Shown here: piece after piece, positions 33,946-48,400 of the stretch | Position numbering within the stretch: position 1 is the first letter of the stretch | How the letters are laid out: each line of letters begins with the position of its first letter | Assembly (NCBI GenBank): GCA_031308135.1 | Contig: JAHLJT010008756.1 | Coordinates: 75,685,397-75,749,396, forward strand | DNA: 64,000 bases | Origin: Acheta domesticus | Lineage: Eukaryota > Arthropoda > Insecta > Orthoptera > Gryllidae | Direction of reading: 5' to 3' | Translations under genes and position numbers: made by a program | The notes under the pieces: model-generated | The model's database searches: none | What the model saw: only the letters and a program-made list of their open reading frames with translations | Told to the model about the DNA's origin: nothing

Positions 33946-34237
33946 ATCAGAAAATAAGTTTAATTTCAGTGTAGTCTAAAAGAAAAATTGTCGTCTGGAT
34001 ACTACTCCCAGATACTGCAGATCGTCTGGATATTACTCTATTGCCACCCCACGAAAAATTTCGGTTGCGTCATCGACTATGATTGTTTTCCTTTTAATCC
34101 CATTATTTATCTCAATCATAATATTTAAAATTATAATAATTATATATTATAATCAAATAATATGTCATTATTACTTTCGAAAAACTGCTATCAAGACTTG
34201 CTTTTTGGATTTGAATTACTTGCTTGCACTTCAACAG

Positions 34238-34358
34238 AGCGACAAAAATGAAAGCGAGTACATAATACATAAGATACCATCGATCATTGAGGCATGTTCA
34301 ATTACATCATTGGCTTTCGATATTGTTTGTACTTTAGTGCTAAAATTCCCTGCTTCTG
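34238..34358 (+). CDS. Candidate internal exon, unknown protein
   Basis: A 121-nt segment between a good acceptor (cttgcacttcaacag) and donor (CTTCTG/gtaagc). It is open in phase 0 and reads SDKNESEYIIHKIPSIIEAC, then a hydrophobic stretch ending LVLKFPASG, ending in phase 1. No partner exon or family recognised. Confidence 0.22.
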
Positions 34359-34892
34359 GTAAGCTTTTGATATGACACTCATGTTGAATTTACATACTTC
34401 AAAAAAGGAACAATAATCAGAACTGAGCCAGCAGCGCAAAAAGGCTGTTTCCCGTAACATGGAGAGAAACGACAGCAACAATTCACTGACATCCGCTGTT
34501 GCCCAGCCAAGGCCAGTTCAGCGGCCCAGGCGAGTCTACTTTTAGCGGCGAGGGGAGAACTCATGGGCGGACTGACAGCGGACACGGCCATCTCCTGTTT
34601 TTACAGACTTGATTACAAATTGCAAATAGAAAATGCATTTGTATTGTGCCGGCACAGTATAGTTTATTATCCCAATGGTAATATTCTCTTTAATTGTACA
34701 TTAAATAAAACCTAACAGTGTGTGCTCCTTGTTAACCCACGTTCTATTCATACAATTACCGAACCTCCCACCCGTAGATTTTAGTAATACCAGTACGCAT
34801 GCTTTTCTACAAGACACTTGCTCCGATTGTTATTTCTGAAGGTCATTCAGATTACAATCCTGGTCTCACATCTACAAACTCAAACTTCCCTT

Positions 34893-35343
34893 TGCCCTAG
34901 TGTTCGAGTCCCGACGATGGCAGGATTTTCGACAGCAGCCAGATAGCTAGGACGAGTTCAGCCGCAGTCTGGAGGAGAATTCTCGCGGCCGGCTGCTCTG
35001 ATCGGAAGTTTCCCGAGGTTTCTCCTGTCAACTCCAGGCGAATGCCGGAGCAGTACCCTAACAAACGGGCCACGTACCGCGCGCGATCTTTCCTTCCTCT
35101 TCCTTGTCCTATCCTCAGCCCTTACACTACCACACATGCCGGGAGATCGGTCGGGAGCTGAGAGCTTCTCCCGACTGGGACGATGCCCCACTGGTGGGAG
35201 ATACCTGGTTGGGATAACTTCTCTAGCAGGCATGTAGGTATGCGCGGGATCTCGCCATCCCGCGGGGAAGATCACCGCCACCTCTCACGATAAAATTATG
35301 GACTACGTTAATCAATCACAAACACTAAATCAGTCAATCAATA
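34893..35343 (+). repeat. SINE copy, plus orientation
   Basis: Begins in the B box (TGTTCGAGTCCCGACGATG) and runs through AATTCTCGCGGCCGGCTGCT, CGAATGCCGGAGCAGTACCC and TGGGAGATACCTGGTTGGG to an AATC tail. Confidence 0.8.
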
Positions 35344-35736
35344 AGAAACGTTCACTGATGCGCACTTGACAAACGTATCTTTCGCGCGTACGTAAAGGCA
35401 ATACATGATGAGTTTAATCTATTACGCTCTAATTAATTTCCAATTGTTCATCTGAAAGTTAGACCAAACTTGACAGCATGTGGAATTTATGACTAATTTC
35501 TTTCACGTACATCAAATGACCCAAATCTGAAAACTGTCGCGGATCATACCCAAATACGAACAGACACACTAGTGATGTTGGCAGTTGGAATCGGCGTACT
35601 TTCCATCCTTTGCACCAACATCAGAACTGAAAACAAGTTTGAAAAATTTCTTAAAGCACCGTATCTTACAATGTCACTTGCCATAGAGTGCATATCTACA
35701 TAAATACCAATTTAAGAAAAAAACAGAATATTCAGG

Positions 35737-36280
35737 ATTGATTGACTGATTAGTGATTTCAGACGCGTCAACTTCTAGAGTCATTAGCCCCGTTAGTATT
35801 TTTTCCTCTGGAGGTGGCGATGATCTTTTCCCCGCTGGATGGCGAGATCTGGCGGCGACCTACCGTAGACTAGCGGGATTTCCCCTCAACCAGGTATCTC
35901 CCACCATCGCCCCAGTCGGGACAAGCTCTAAGCCCCCGACCCGTCTCCCAGCATGTGTGGTAGTGTATTGCATGTTAGTGTAGTGTCTACAAGGGGTGAG
36001 GATAGCACAGGGAAGAGGAAGGAAACATCGCGCGCGGTCCGCGGCCCGTTTGTTATGGTACTGCCCCGGCATTCACCTTGTATCGATCGGAGAAACGACG
36101 GAAAACTACCGATCAGAGCAGCCGGCCGCAAGGATTCTCGAATTCTCCTTCAGACAGCGACTAAATGTGACTTGTCAAGTTAGTGTTGAAAATTCTGTCA
36201 CTGTCGGGACTCGAACCTAGGACCTCCCGGTCAGAGGTACTGCAGTGACATGAGTTGACGCCCTAAGCCACCTCTCCCGG
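35737..36280 (-). repeat. SINE, full length, minus orientation
   Basis: Best preserved copy, about 544 bp. On the minus strand it starts CCGGGAGAGGTGGCTTAGGG (A box), then has AGGTTCGAGTCCCGACAG (B box). The long body is shared by all copies and the 3' tail is GATTGA/AATC-like. It is transcribed by RNA polymerase III by analogy with other tRNA-derived SINEs and must use a LINE partner. Confidence 0.85.
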
Positions 36281-39200
36281 TGAATCTTCAGCAGGAATGG
36301 ACGAAGCCCTCGTCGCAGAACTGCAGCGCCTCAATTTAAAGAAATCCCACCGCCACTCACCACTCCTCAGCCTTTTTATCTTCCTCTAGCTGAACCCGTG
36401 AGAGTACATCGCACGAATGATAAGGTCTACCGAAAACCTAAATAATATTTTTTTATGTTTTCCAGTGGCTATTTTCCAAGGGTAATGAACTGACAATTTT
36501 ATAAATTCTCAACCATGTACTCCGTTCTCATTGTGAACAGTTACATAAACATGTTTGTAAAAATGTACCTGAAATGTTTGTATTTACCACTCCTTATATT
36601 TACATGTAGTACCGATATGTTGTTAACTGATTTCGTTTTAATTACCAGTCCTTATATTTACATGCATGTTGTTGCTGTGCTGGATATAATGCTGTACCTG
36701 TTCTGTCCTATGGCCTTGACAGCCCGCTACGGACCTTGGCCGACCAGCGGTGACCCAGCCTCTCGGCCGTGGGATAAAGTGTTCGTGCGGTCAGAACGGA
36801 GACATCCTTTCACCGTACAATGCTCTACAGTGTAACTTAAAAACGTTATGCACCACATGCAATTATAATCAACTTTACTAGTACTTTGTAGAGATACATG
36901 CGCACATTAATATTTTGGACTTACAAATCTCGCTCCGAAACATTGAATGCTTTCCGTAGTTCTATTTGCCACAGTAAAAGACAAATAACCAAGGCAACAA
37001 ACTACATGGAATTCAGTAGGTCTTGGAAACGACGTAATCAATAAATGATTGTAGATAAATGTTGTATTAAATTTAAAGGGTTATTAAAATGTAGTGTTTT
37101 TATTATCAGACGAGTTAATAAGTACAAGTTATAACACATCTAGGGCTCACTATCTTTCATTTAAAGCAAAATAAAAAACACCAATTTTGGTTGAGTAGAA
37201 AGATCAAATTTCTTTCTATTCGAAAACCCTCGAGTTTTAAATGTAGCTGTATTCCTAATTTCGCAAACGCGCAGAGTAGAGAAACCTAAGCAGTCTATGG
37301 CCATATCAGAAGGGTCGGGAATGCAGCTTTTATCGCCCTGCGTCGTAAATGTAAGATATAGAAAAGTTCACTTTTGAGAGACGTAATTAATTAAAGAATG
37401 GTATAAACAGGGACTTTTATTTCCTTATTTCCTATCGTATTTTTATTTATTTTCTTAAGTTAATAAAATATTTTAAATTAATTGTGTTGTTCCTTCTGGT
37501 AGAGGAATCAAATGTGAATTTAGTATCAAATGTGATAAGTTTTTTAACACACTTTTAAAATCTTAAAATGAAAAATACTTGGAATAAATGTTCGGTGTTT
37601 CAAGGCTGGAAGAATGACACATGCTTTACAGAATAATACGAAACATCACACCAAATGTAAATGATTGTTTCACGTGTTTTTTTCTAAAACCAGAATCAGA
37701 GACCATCAGTATATAAATATTAAGTATATCCTAGTCAATGAAAGACTTCTTTAAAGGATGCTTGTCACTTTGAAGGAATTTACGAATGTGTATTAGTATA
37801 CTAAATATTTAATCTGAAAGAAGGATATGTGAAGTGATGGTCTTCAAACAAGTGGTTCAAAGAATTGGTAACAGGCTGTAATGCTCGATGCTTGTCAACG
37901 TTTGAAAAAGGTCGCTTCCATTCTCAAAAACACGTGTTCCAGAGAAAATGATGTGGATAACATTGATTCAGAAAAACAATTCTGGTGTTAGCTAATTGTG
38001 TTTTCTTGGTAAATTATTCAGTCTATCAAATTCTGCAGAAGTGGGTGTAATCAGGGTCTTTTTGATATTTATCAAACAAGAGATTCGCTTGTTTGGAACT
38101 GCATCAATCACTGCCAAAACAGAAGGACCAACACTCCGTGAACCTAAAGGAAGATGATGGATGGAATAATTGTGGAACTGAATCAGGTGAATGACCTAAC
38201 TAGTATTGATTAAAATTCAGATAAGTAATATGACATTATCACAATCTTAAATAAAATAAATAAAAATTAATGCAATCACATTTTTCGGTTTTATTTGTTA
38301 TCCTATGTCAATATTGTTCTTGCGCGAGAAGTAAGCAGCGAATATTTTTCTACAACGTAGAAAGTTGATATTAACGTAACACAGGTAAGGCAATTTAATA
38401 CTTTCCATAACATTATGATGGAACAACAAACAAGATTATTGAAACACTATCTTCTAATGAAAAATATGTTAGAACTGAAAGTGAAATTGTGCGATGTGTC
38501 ATATTGAAATATCTCAACTTCTTTGAGCAAATGCACGCGTGGAGACTGTCACATGAATAAACATTTAACTGCTGTAATGCTCTGGAGCTATTTTTGGAAC
38601 TCCAATGGAAATCGCGAGTAAACGTTGTAAGAAACTGCTTCAATTCGAGTGTGTCGAATTATGTTGCCATAGACGGCAGCTTCTCGTGCTGCTGCCGGCC
38701 AACCGTTGAATTTCTTGTCTTGATGAAGGCCCAGCTGAATCAAACAGAACGAACGTGGATAAAACAAACAGGATAAACCTAGAATTCACAATGAAACGAA
38801 GGCTTCCGATTTCGTAATCCCGTAAATTACTCTCTGTTGTATGGGAATCATTATGCAAATCTCTACCACACGAATTTAGACGGTCTTCCCTCACAATTTT
38901 ATTACAGTTGGTGTCAGTGGATCGGCATGGTTTTATGTTCCGAACAGACTGGCTAGGACAGGGTTTTCCAACTGGCGGCGCGACGGATCTTTTTGGGCGT
39001 CCTGCGACTGCTTTGAAACATTTTATTATACCAACCAAATACAAAGTTGTTTTAGTTATTTTGTTATTAATTTTTATAATTACATATCTGTAATATTAAT
39101 ATTCTAGTTGTGTGTACATTAAGTATGATGAATAAAAGTCATATCTGGACTTTGATATTTTTGACTAGAATTTGATATATGACCCATAAGCCCGGCTAAG

Positions 39201-40469
39201 TTGAACAGCCCTGTGCTAGGAAATACTGTGCTGGAAGTTCTTGCTTCATGGAATTATATTCTAAGCGCAAAAATGTAAGGGACACGCAAATTTCTTGAGT
39301 GAGAAAATCCGAGATATGCATAAATTATTACAAATATAGGAAAATATGAAATTGAGATTTATTTATTAATGACAAAGTTTTCTAAAGATATCTATACCTA
39401 TTCACTATTGATCAAGTTTATTGTTATTTAAATATTTTTAAAGCTGTACATAATTTAATATGATGCCAACAGTAATTTATTCAATTGAGGAAAGAAAATA
39501 AGAAAGTTTACATGAAATCTTTATACGGAACACGTGTGAACTGTCAGCTTCAAAGCTTAAAGGTAGATTTTCTTTTAATTTCTGCAAATATATATTATTT
39601 AATGCTCCTTAAAATGGCATACGTGTGACAAGGAATCAAGGTATGGAGTAAAAAAATCAGTTACACCGTCATCCGTTTTATTTAATAAATACAATGGTTG
39701 TCTATTTGTGTCGGAAAAAGCTACATAAATTAAGTTTATTACACAATCCCATTCGAACAATTACATAAAAGAACAACAAAAACAAAATGAACATAAAGAC
39801 TAGTAATTCGGACCACTTACATCCAGTCAAGGCCCTAATGATTCTATTACAAAGAAAACAAGCAGAAAAAAAACAACAATACTGACTTGCTAATATTATT
39901 AGACGCGCACATTTTCTTGAATTCTGGAATCCTTCCCCCTCCCCCTGCTCGGCTTTCACTTCGTGCACTTAAATGCAGGAAACCCTCGATTACACGAATT
40001 CCAAGGGGCTGAAGTAATCAGAGTTCTTGTTATAAATATTTGTGTTATCCGAATTTTTATACAGCCTCATTACTACTTATCTTTGACGGGACCCATTCCA
40101 ACAAGCTCTGGTGGAACTGGCATTCGAATCTGATCCAAACATGGAAATAACTTCGAAATTTAAGAGAGAATAGAAGCAGGAACTCTTTCAAATTTGGATA
40201 TTAGAACAGCGAGAAAGGTGATGCAACAAAAAAATTAACAAATCCTATATCCAATCATTTTCAACTTCAAAATAAGTTTCAAACACTATTTTATTTCTTC
40301 ATTTGGAATGCTAATTGTGAATTCTGTTTGTAGTAGCGCTTAATCAGTTGTACTGTAATTGATTGTCAGATATTTTTCTTTTTTAAACAGTTTTTCAATA
40401 TTCAAGAACCTCACCCACCTTTCTTCATTAAAAGATAGACTTAACATTCACGAGGTGTTTAGGGAACCA
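36281..40469. other. AT-rich, no gene seen
   Basis: More than 4 kb without a supported gene. The 39970-40180 stretch (CCTCGATTACACGAATTCCA) resembles a decayed Tigger-like interior or end. The remainder shows nothing recognisable. Confidence 0.45.
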
Positions 40470-40597
40470 AACTCTCGCGAATGTTGAAGGATTACTGTAG
40501 TTTCCTCTCCCGACGCTAGTGGCGCATAAAAGCTCGTGGCATGGCACGGTGCCGCGAGGCGTGCCACTGCCACCAGTAGCAGACCTTGAAACCAGTG
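40470..40597 (-). mobile_element. Pogo-like end followed by hAT MITE fragment
   Basis: GCGAATGTTGAAGGATTACTGTA (40477-40499) is a Tigger-type terminus, the inverted counterpart of 20214. A partial hAT MITE (about 40497-40597) follows, with CGACGCTAGTGGCGCA and end GACCTTGAAACCAGTG. It is bordered by atttacac, the same target type as the other copies. Confidence 0.55.
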
Positions 40598-40602
40598 ATT
40601 TA

Positions 40603-40935
40603 CACTGTAAAAAATGTCAGTAAATTTAATGTAGATTAATGTATTGTACATACAACTTAATGTAACCTTGTACATTAAAAACCGTTCAATATATTTGTGA
40701 AATTTAGTGCCAAAGTTAAAATCAGTGTAGATATAATGAAGAAGCTCTCCCGTTTCCCCTCTCATTAATTATCTCATATATTCATAAATAGTTGTCCATC
40801 AAGATCATTCATTCCGTCCATCCTTCCAGATATGACCGTAAAGCTTTGGCTCTGGTATTCTAATATACATGTAATGTGCATTCATAATAATTTCTTTAAT
40901 GTATACTTCACTAAAATAATGCGGACATTTCAGTG
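40603..40935. mobile_element. Mariner-type MITE, well preserved
   Basis: The 333-bp element starts CACTGTAAAAAATGTC and ends GGACATTTCAGTG with TA on both sides (40601-40602, 40936-40937). Inverted relative of 12674-13013. Confidence 0.8.
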
Positions 40936-42292
40936 TACACACGCTGAATCATTGTAAGTGAACAAAAACTAAAGCAGCCCCTTACTCGTCATATTAGTAG
41001 TGATGGTATAATTTAGCATTTTAATTTTTTTAAAATTGCATTTTGAAAACAAGGCTCTAACATTTCATAGCATTATAAAAATTAAGATTTCCCATTTTGT
41101 AGCATTTACTGAGAAAAATATTATGAAGAGAGGAATCTTTGAGATATAAAAATTATTTTCAAGGTTTTTTAGATTTTCCCATTAAAATCAGAAATAAGGG
41201 AAACTAATATTTTCTATGTATATATTTCGTCATTTGTGAAATTCAATTAATATAAAAGCGTACGAAGCCTAAAAATTAGAAGAAATACCTGGACGTTTTC
41301 AAATAATAACTAAGATGTTAGTAGCGTAGGAAGTGCAATATTTCAGTACTATGTAGCTGTTTCCAATAACGCGGGAAAGTATGTGCTGTTGAAGCACCAC
41401 TAGTTTTTCATAATTTAGCATCTGGATTTATCCACATTTTCGTTATCAGAGACCGGCAATTAATTTTTTTATGCCGAAAATCAGCCGTTTTTTTCGCGCA
41501 GCGTTACATACTACGTATATCACTCCGTATACGTATGTATACGGAAAACTAAGACAACAATATCCGCTGAAATTCCAGTTTCTTGGGTAAATGAAGATTG
41601 CAATTTCATCCGATAAGTCTCAGAAATTATTTTTACAGCAAATACTGTTAAATGTGATGTCTGTAAATACGATGTTTACACTAATTTCCTTACCGTTAGA
41701 ATATCACTGGGTTGCTACGTTTCCCTTTTCTGGTGGTATTTGAGATAATCAAGTGTTTCATCACCGACACCACGCATGTTTCGTACACGAAGTATGAAAA
41801 GGAAGCAAAAATTTATTTTTACGATTGCATGCTACATAAGGCGAGAATTTCGAACAATGCTCAAAACGCAGATAATAAAAGTTACATTATATTACATTAT
41901 TTTGCTCAGCTTGTAAACAATTCAAACAAAATTTACTAGCATTCAGAATTTACCTACTTAAAAAAGGGAGCAACTTTACTTTCGTATTCTTAAAGCATTG
42001 TCACTTGGACAAACACTATCTTTGACAAGAAAATACATTCTCTTGACCACTTTAGAATGAGACGCACACAGTTGTTCGAACCACATTGATACCGAAGGCG
42101 ATTCTATTTACCTACGTCAATCACTGCACAGTGAAATGAATACTGCACCTTGAATTGAGCGCTCGCAATGGACATCTGTTCCTTTGCCTCAACGCGAGGG
42201 CTGAGACTTTTTAATTGAGCTATCTTACGCAACGAAGAATTTTACGTGGTGGTTTTAGTATCGCAGGGAAGGTAGAAGTAAAAAGAAACGAG
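40936..42292. other. Upstream region of the receptor gene
   Basis: AT-rich. A repeat piece at 41420-41530 ('tccacattttcgttatcaga', 'cagccgttttttt') recurs at 44600 and 54940. No clear TATA box or initiator could be assigned. An acceptor-like tatcgcag ends at 42266, so a noncoding first exon further upstream is possible. Confidence 0.4.
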
Positions 42293-42452
42293 ATGAGAAT
42301 GGAACTGAATCTTCTTGAGCTCGTCATTCTCTTTGTTGGAACGTTTGTGTACGCGAAAGCACAATTCTCCGATGAAGCTGTGGAACTGGTGGTGGCACAC
42401 GCCCGTCTGGTCGGCACATCTGCTGTGACCGTGTTTTCCTGTGACCACGCAG
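42293..42452 (+). CDS. Receptor exon 1 (signal peptide)
   Basis: Reads MRMELNLLELVILFVGTFVY, then AKAQFSDEAVELVVAHARL and ends TVFSCDHA plus one base. The hydrophobic core and Ala-x-Ala-like site are those of a signal peptide. The first ATG (42293) follows no other in-frame ATG; 42299 is an alternative. Donor G/gttaga. Confidence 0.8.
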
Positions 42453-45400
42453 GTTAGAAAGTGAGCATACTGAATGGAGGGAGTTTTGAAGAAATGTAAT
42501 TAAGCATTGAGAGATTCTCAGAAGTTCAATAGAAAATTAACTGGGCAGTGTTTTAATAGCATAAAACACACATTTCATTATTTTTATGCAATTACGTCAT
42601 TATCATAGGGGAAGCATCAGCAAGATGAAAATTTCGCTGGCAGTTTCAAAATCCTTCTGTAATTCTATCCTTTTCTGTCGTGTAAACATGAAGTATAATT
42701 ATTATTTTCGCAATAAAATTGTTAAATACTAGAACTGGTATTATTACAACAGCACCTTTTTCTCTCTCATTATTTCTTACTTTTGCAATTTTCGAAAATT
42801 CAAAGAATTTAAAGAAAATGAAACCTAGGCCATTCCTTCAAGAGTCCCTTTTTTAATCCGTGCAAACAATTGAAAAACAAATTTTGGAGCAGTTTTTGAC
42901 AAAATTACGCCAAATGAAATAATAAGAAGACGACGAAAAAATTTGATCATTTGCAATTTTCGAAAAATCAGAAACTTAAACAAGAATTTCCTACGCTCTT
43001 CTTTTAAGCGTCATTTACGCTATCCAATGACAAACTTTAATTAAAATATTTGCCGCCATTTTTGAGAAAATTTGAAAATGTTTTTGAGACTTCATGTAAA
43101 GAATCCTGAAAATTAAAATATCAGTTTCGAACTCACAGAACCATTGGTTTATTTAAAACGATTATGTAATACGAAAATTTGGAGAAAATCGGTTGAACAG
43201 TTTAGACGCTAGCGTGAAGCGCACACAGACGAACGCACTGACTGACGGGCGTTTTGATGTCAATCTAGTTTTCAGTATCAAAGATCCACAAAACATGGAT
43301 TATGACTACATAGAGTTTTAGAAGAAGTAATTTACTGCATACAGGAATAAGATTTATCCAATTTTTCTTTACCAATGTACGACAATATGAGTTTTTCTGT
43401 CGAAAATTCGTTTTCCGGCACACGAATACAATATCGTCTAACGAAGTATAGACGAGGAAGCAAACTAGCGGTTCTACAACAGCGCATACTTTCTCGCAAT
43501 ATTACAATGTTATCGTTATGTACGACGGAACGCCAATAAATGTTTTATTAATTCCAAACAAAACTTTCGAGAAAACTACTTTTACAAAAAATTGTCCATT
43601 ACCTTTTTAAAGGGTTTCTTTTGTACAACAGACTTTTTCTGAAACAAATATTTCCATCTTCAATTTTGTAGTTTTGAATTTCTTTTGCAATTTTCGAAAA
43701 TAAAATCAATAAACGAAAATGGGACTAGCACCGTAGTTTTTATAGCCCCTTATTGCATATGTGGAGAAAATTTACAGATAAAATTTGGAGCAATTTTTGA
43801 GAAAAAAAATGCAGAAATTTCAAGCGCAAATTACGCAAAAAATACAAATTTTCAAATATTGAACATGACCTTTTTAAAGAGCTTTTTTTGTAAAACAGAC
43901 TTGGTCTGGGGCAAAAAAATCTCTATCTTAAATCTTGTAGTTTTAAATTTTCAAAACACGGAGCGATGCCCGAAAATGGGACTAGCACCAGATTTGTTAC
44001 AGTCTTTATTATACAAGTAAAGAAAATTTGTAGAAACAAATTGGAGCGGATTTTAAGAAAAAAAATTCGTACATTTCAATCGCAAATTACGCAAAAACTA
44101 TTCGTTTTTCAAAAAATTGCAAACGACCTTTTTTAAAGAGCTAATTTTGTTCAACAGACTTCGTCTGAGACAAAAATCTTTACCTTCAATTTTGAAGTTA
44201 TAAAATATTTTTTTACAATTTTCGAAAAAATCGAGCATGTCCACGAAAATGAGACCTACACTATTCTCCTAAACGTCCTTTGCAATATTCAACAACATAA
44301 CCTAATCAAACTGTTGGAGCTATTTTTTGAAAATGTCCGAGGGCCTTCATGTTAAGTACCCCTCCAAAATTAAAATATCCGTTTTAAATCCCAGGGGCTG
44401 CGACATCAGCCAGATCGATCAGGGAATATCAGTTTTGGAGAAAATCGGCTGAACGGTTTATACGCTAGCGTTGTGCACATACAAATGGAGGGACAGACAG
44501 ACGTTTTGCCGTCAATCGATTTTTCAGTGTGAAGGACGCACAAACCATAGATTTTGGCTAAACCGTGTTAAAGGATTTTTTTCTGTATTTAGCCAATGCA
44601 TTTATCCACTTTTTCATTACCAGGGCCCGGCAATAAGAGTTTTGGTGTCGAAAATTCGCCGTTAACCGGCGTACGATTACAATACATTATCTTCTTAGGT
44701 TAGTAAGTGCGAGAAAGTAAAATAATTGGTTTGTCCAAAGAATGTCTTGGTAGGAAAGTTTCAAATCATCACTCAAGCGTTATTTTACACGGTCATCAAA
44801 GCTACATTTACAATCAATAGAAAATGTCCTTTAATTCGTCAAATATTTCAATAAAAGTATTGCGAGTTCAAAAAAAATTGGAATACTCACTTGAGAATAT
44901 GCGTATGTTTTATTGGTGCATGTATAAGATCATTAGTCAGTGATTACAATTCATAAAGTGTAGTTGATTACACAGGAAAGAGAACACTTACAATTGATAT
45001 TTAATGAATCGTATCGTGAGCCATCGGAATAATGACATGCAGCCAGTATTACAGCATTACTACTATCATCATTTTATTGTATCAATCTATTAGAATGTAG
45101 TCATTTGATCAAGTCATGCAATTATTAATGGCGGAAATTAAAATAAAAGGCGAAGAGAAAATGAGGGGGAGACGCCCTCATTTGTTCAGTATGTACGTAT
45201 GTGTTTGACATTTCGTGATTGGATTAATCCGACTTTTACCAGTTAGCAGTGTCCCCAGGCATCGGCCCTGTTTCTTTGAACTTTTTATTTCATTTTTAAA
45301 ATTTAACCATCCATGCCTGAGGGTTTTGGGAGACGTACGGCAAGCATGACGTATTCCCTTCACCGTACCTAACGTACTAGCATTACTACTATCATCATTT

Positions 45401-48400
45401 TATTGTATCAATCTATTAGAAAGCAGGCATTTGATCAAGTCATGCAATTATTAATGGCGGAAATTAAAATAAAAAGGCGAAGAGAAGGAGGGGGAGACGT
45501 GAGATGAAATCGGGTGAACTATGAAAAACTCTAGTACACACTTTCTCTAGTATTCTCCGAAATTTGACAAGCGAAGTGTTCGACTACGGTCGCGCCGCGT
45601 AGTGGAAGAGGTGTAAATGAAAAGAAGAAGTCGACTGTGATTGCTGTAACAAATAATAACCCGATGTATTGTGTTGACATGCGCATTCTTTTGTATTTTT
45701 TGGATATTAATATTTTGCATTCTTTTGATATATTTTCGTTACAACTCTTCGTGTCGTGTTCTTATTCCCATTAATCATACAAAGTGAGATCAGTAAGGAG
45801 AGGGAAAGTGAGAGGATGAGTCGGGAGGCACAGGCAGTGGGCGAGATGAATTAGTAGAGGGGGTTAAGCCAGTCAGGGGAAGAGGCGGGAGGAAAAGGCC
45901 GGACGAGATCGTAGCGCTGTCTACAATGTGTGAGCCTCGGATGAATGAGTGAATAATTACCGGCGTGTCAAACTCTGAGCCCAATTGTACCGTACGTGTA
46001 GTGCATGTTTTGTCCCTGAAAGTGGCAGTATTTTTCCATCCTGGAATGTGAGATCTGGCACCGACCTTGCCCGCTTAGGTAACTCCCCCAACAGGGCATC
46101 AACCCAGCCGGATAAGCTCGAAGCTCCCTACTGACTCCCATGTGATTAGAATGGCGAGCCCATGAGGGATTTACAAATTACAAAACCAAACATGTTCATG
46201 TAATTTTACACAATAATTATTCAAATTATTTAGTATACACAAATCTCATCATATCCAAAGAAGTGATTTCCATTTTGAATACATTGGAAGAATTTCGTAT
46301 TTCATTCTAACAATTAAAAAATATAACTTTTTTAGGCTAAAAAAAATGTACAATTTCTGGTGGTCAGTAGGAGGGATCGCCGCGCACACAGCCTATTAGG
46401 CTATTCTCTTGTATACATACTTTGGATTAGATAAGTTGGTAACAACACGGCTGAAATCCAGACTATTTTGCTAAAATGTTAAGAATATGTTTGAAACCTT
46501 TTATTCTTATGCATATCTCTTTCTCCTGATAGACTACGTGAAACTGACTTACATGTCCAATTTTCTAAAGAAATTGAGATTTCGTACATGTGTGCATCAA
46601 ACTAAATTGTAAATATTCCGCTTCCTAAGCATGAAGAATTGTTTCTGTGAATATGTTAAACAAAAATACGTTATTGACTATGATATTCTCAGAAACAATT
46701 TTATGTTCAAAGTGCTACTTTGCATGTATTGCATGTCCATTCTGTTCAAATTGCTTTTGTTTCGAGCTGAAACGACTGATCCACGATAACGACGATCCAC
46801 AAACGACGTGCTGTACGGATCGTGAAACTGCAATGAAAAAATAACAAACTTGCCATAAATACCAGAAACTGACTCACACTTTGCAAAGAACTGTCGTAGG
46901 GGCGGAGGTTTTTTATACTAAAAATAGATTTGAATTATTACCCAACAACAACAACGAAAATTCAAAATAATACAACTGTCGCAAAAACGGAAAATAAAGC
47001 ATGTTAAACATCTTATTCAACCATAAAAGTATATGCTATAATAATTATAAATCTCATTAAAAACTATAAAACTGTCGCAATATGATTCACTACAAAATCG
47101 CAGAGCACGCAATCATGTAACTAGTCTTCATTATCAGCGCTAAACGCTTGGCGGAAAAAAAAGTTAATGTCGATGCCGTTTAACGGATCACAGATAAACT
47201 AATTAGGTAGTGAGACGAGATAATCACTGCCTAACAAACGCGGGATAAATTTTGAAAGAAGTGGTCAATCTAAGTAACTACCGACCTTCAAAGAGGTTTA
47301 CCGATTGCAACCAGCGGTCAACTTTTTCTAAGTCTTTTACCTACCCTCCCAAAAACACCTCGATTGCATCCAGTTCGGTTTTCCTTCTTTGTACAAGAAA
47401 GTATATCCAGGTTTCACTGCTTCTGTGATACTCTTCGCTTTCATATATGAAGAACAGGAAATAAACTAGTGGTGCTGCAGAATGGCACACACTTACTCGT
47501 AGTAAAACTTTTTCTAATTTCCTTGGTGTGGACTGGCTTTATGGTCTTGCCCCATTCTCTTGCCAGCTGCCATCTATCGCCGCCCAAAGTACATTCCTTT
47601 TGACATTTTCTCAATTTTTCGGTTTCGTAATAGTAGAACCGAAATATAACTTTAAGAATATTAAAGAAGATTAAAACCTCGTCATTAATGGCAATTTTCA
47701 TTGAAAAATGTGGAGCCGTTTTTAAGAAAATGGCGTCTAAGAGTTACTGTAAATGCGAAATTTGTAGCTCTTTTTCTGAGAAAATGTTAGAGTTTTCAAA
47801 AAAGTTCATAGAAATTTATTTAAAGCACTTCCCCTTTCAAATGCCATAGTGTTTACAAATTGCTAGAAATGTGTATATTAACGGCGTGAAAGATATTTAA
47901 AAAATTGTATAAAATTTGAAAAAAATCTCATCTTTAACAGTGCAAGTAGCACCAGCCGTACGAAAAGTTTGAAGAAAAAAAAATTGAAGCCCTTTTCGAG
48001 AAAATGGAGTTTGAGCATTTCTGAAAATGCAAAACGTTGAGCTCTTTTTCATAGAAAACTGTAGTTTTCGGGAAATTGTATATGACATTATTTATAGCAC
48101 ATGTATTCATAAATACAATAATGTCAACAAATTGCTGCTAATGTAAATATCAACGACGTGAGAGATAAGTCAAAGAATTAAATTTTTGTAATTTTAGTAA
48201 AAACAAAATAATAGAGCAAAATGACGTTTATGTCATCTCCTAGAGTGCATTTAGCAGTATCCCTACAAAAGTTTAAAAAAAAAATTGCGGCCAGATTTGA
48301 GAAAATCTGGTATTTGTTTGTTTTTTTTAAAAAATAAAAATTGGGCATATAGCACGCAATATAAAGCGAAACATACTAAAACCTTCAAAAAAAGTACAGG

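Noticed and set aside
36515..36835. 106-codon hydrophobic plus-strand frame
   Set aside because: Composition follows AT-rich DNA and no motif or splice context supports it.
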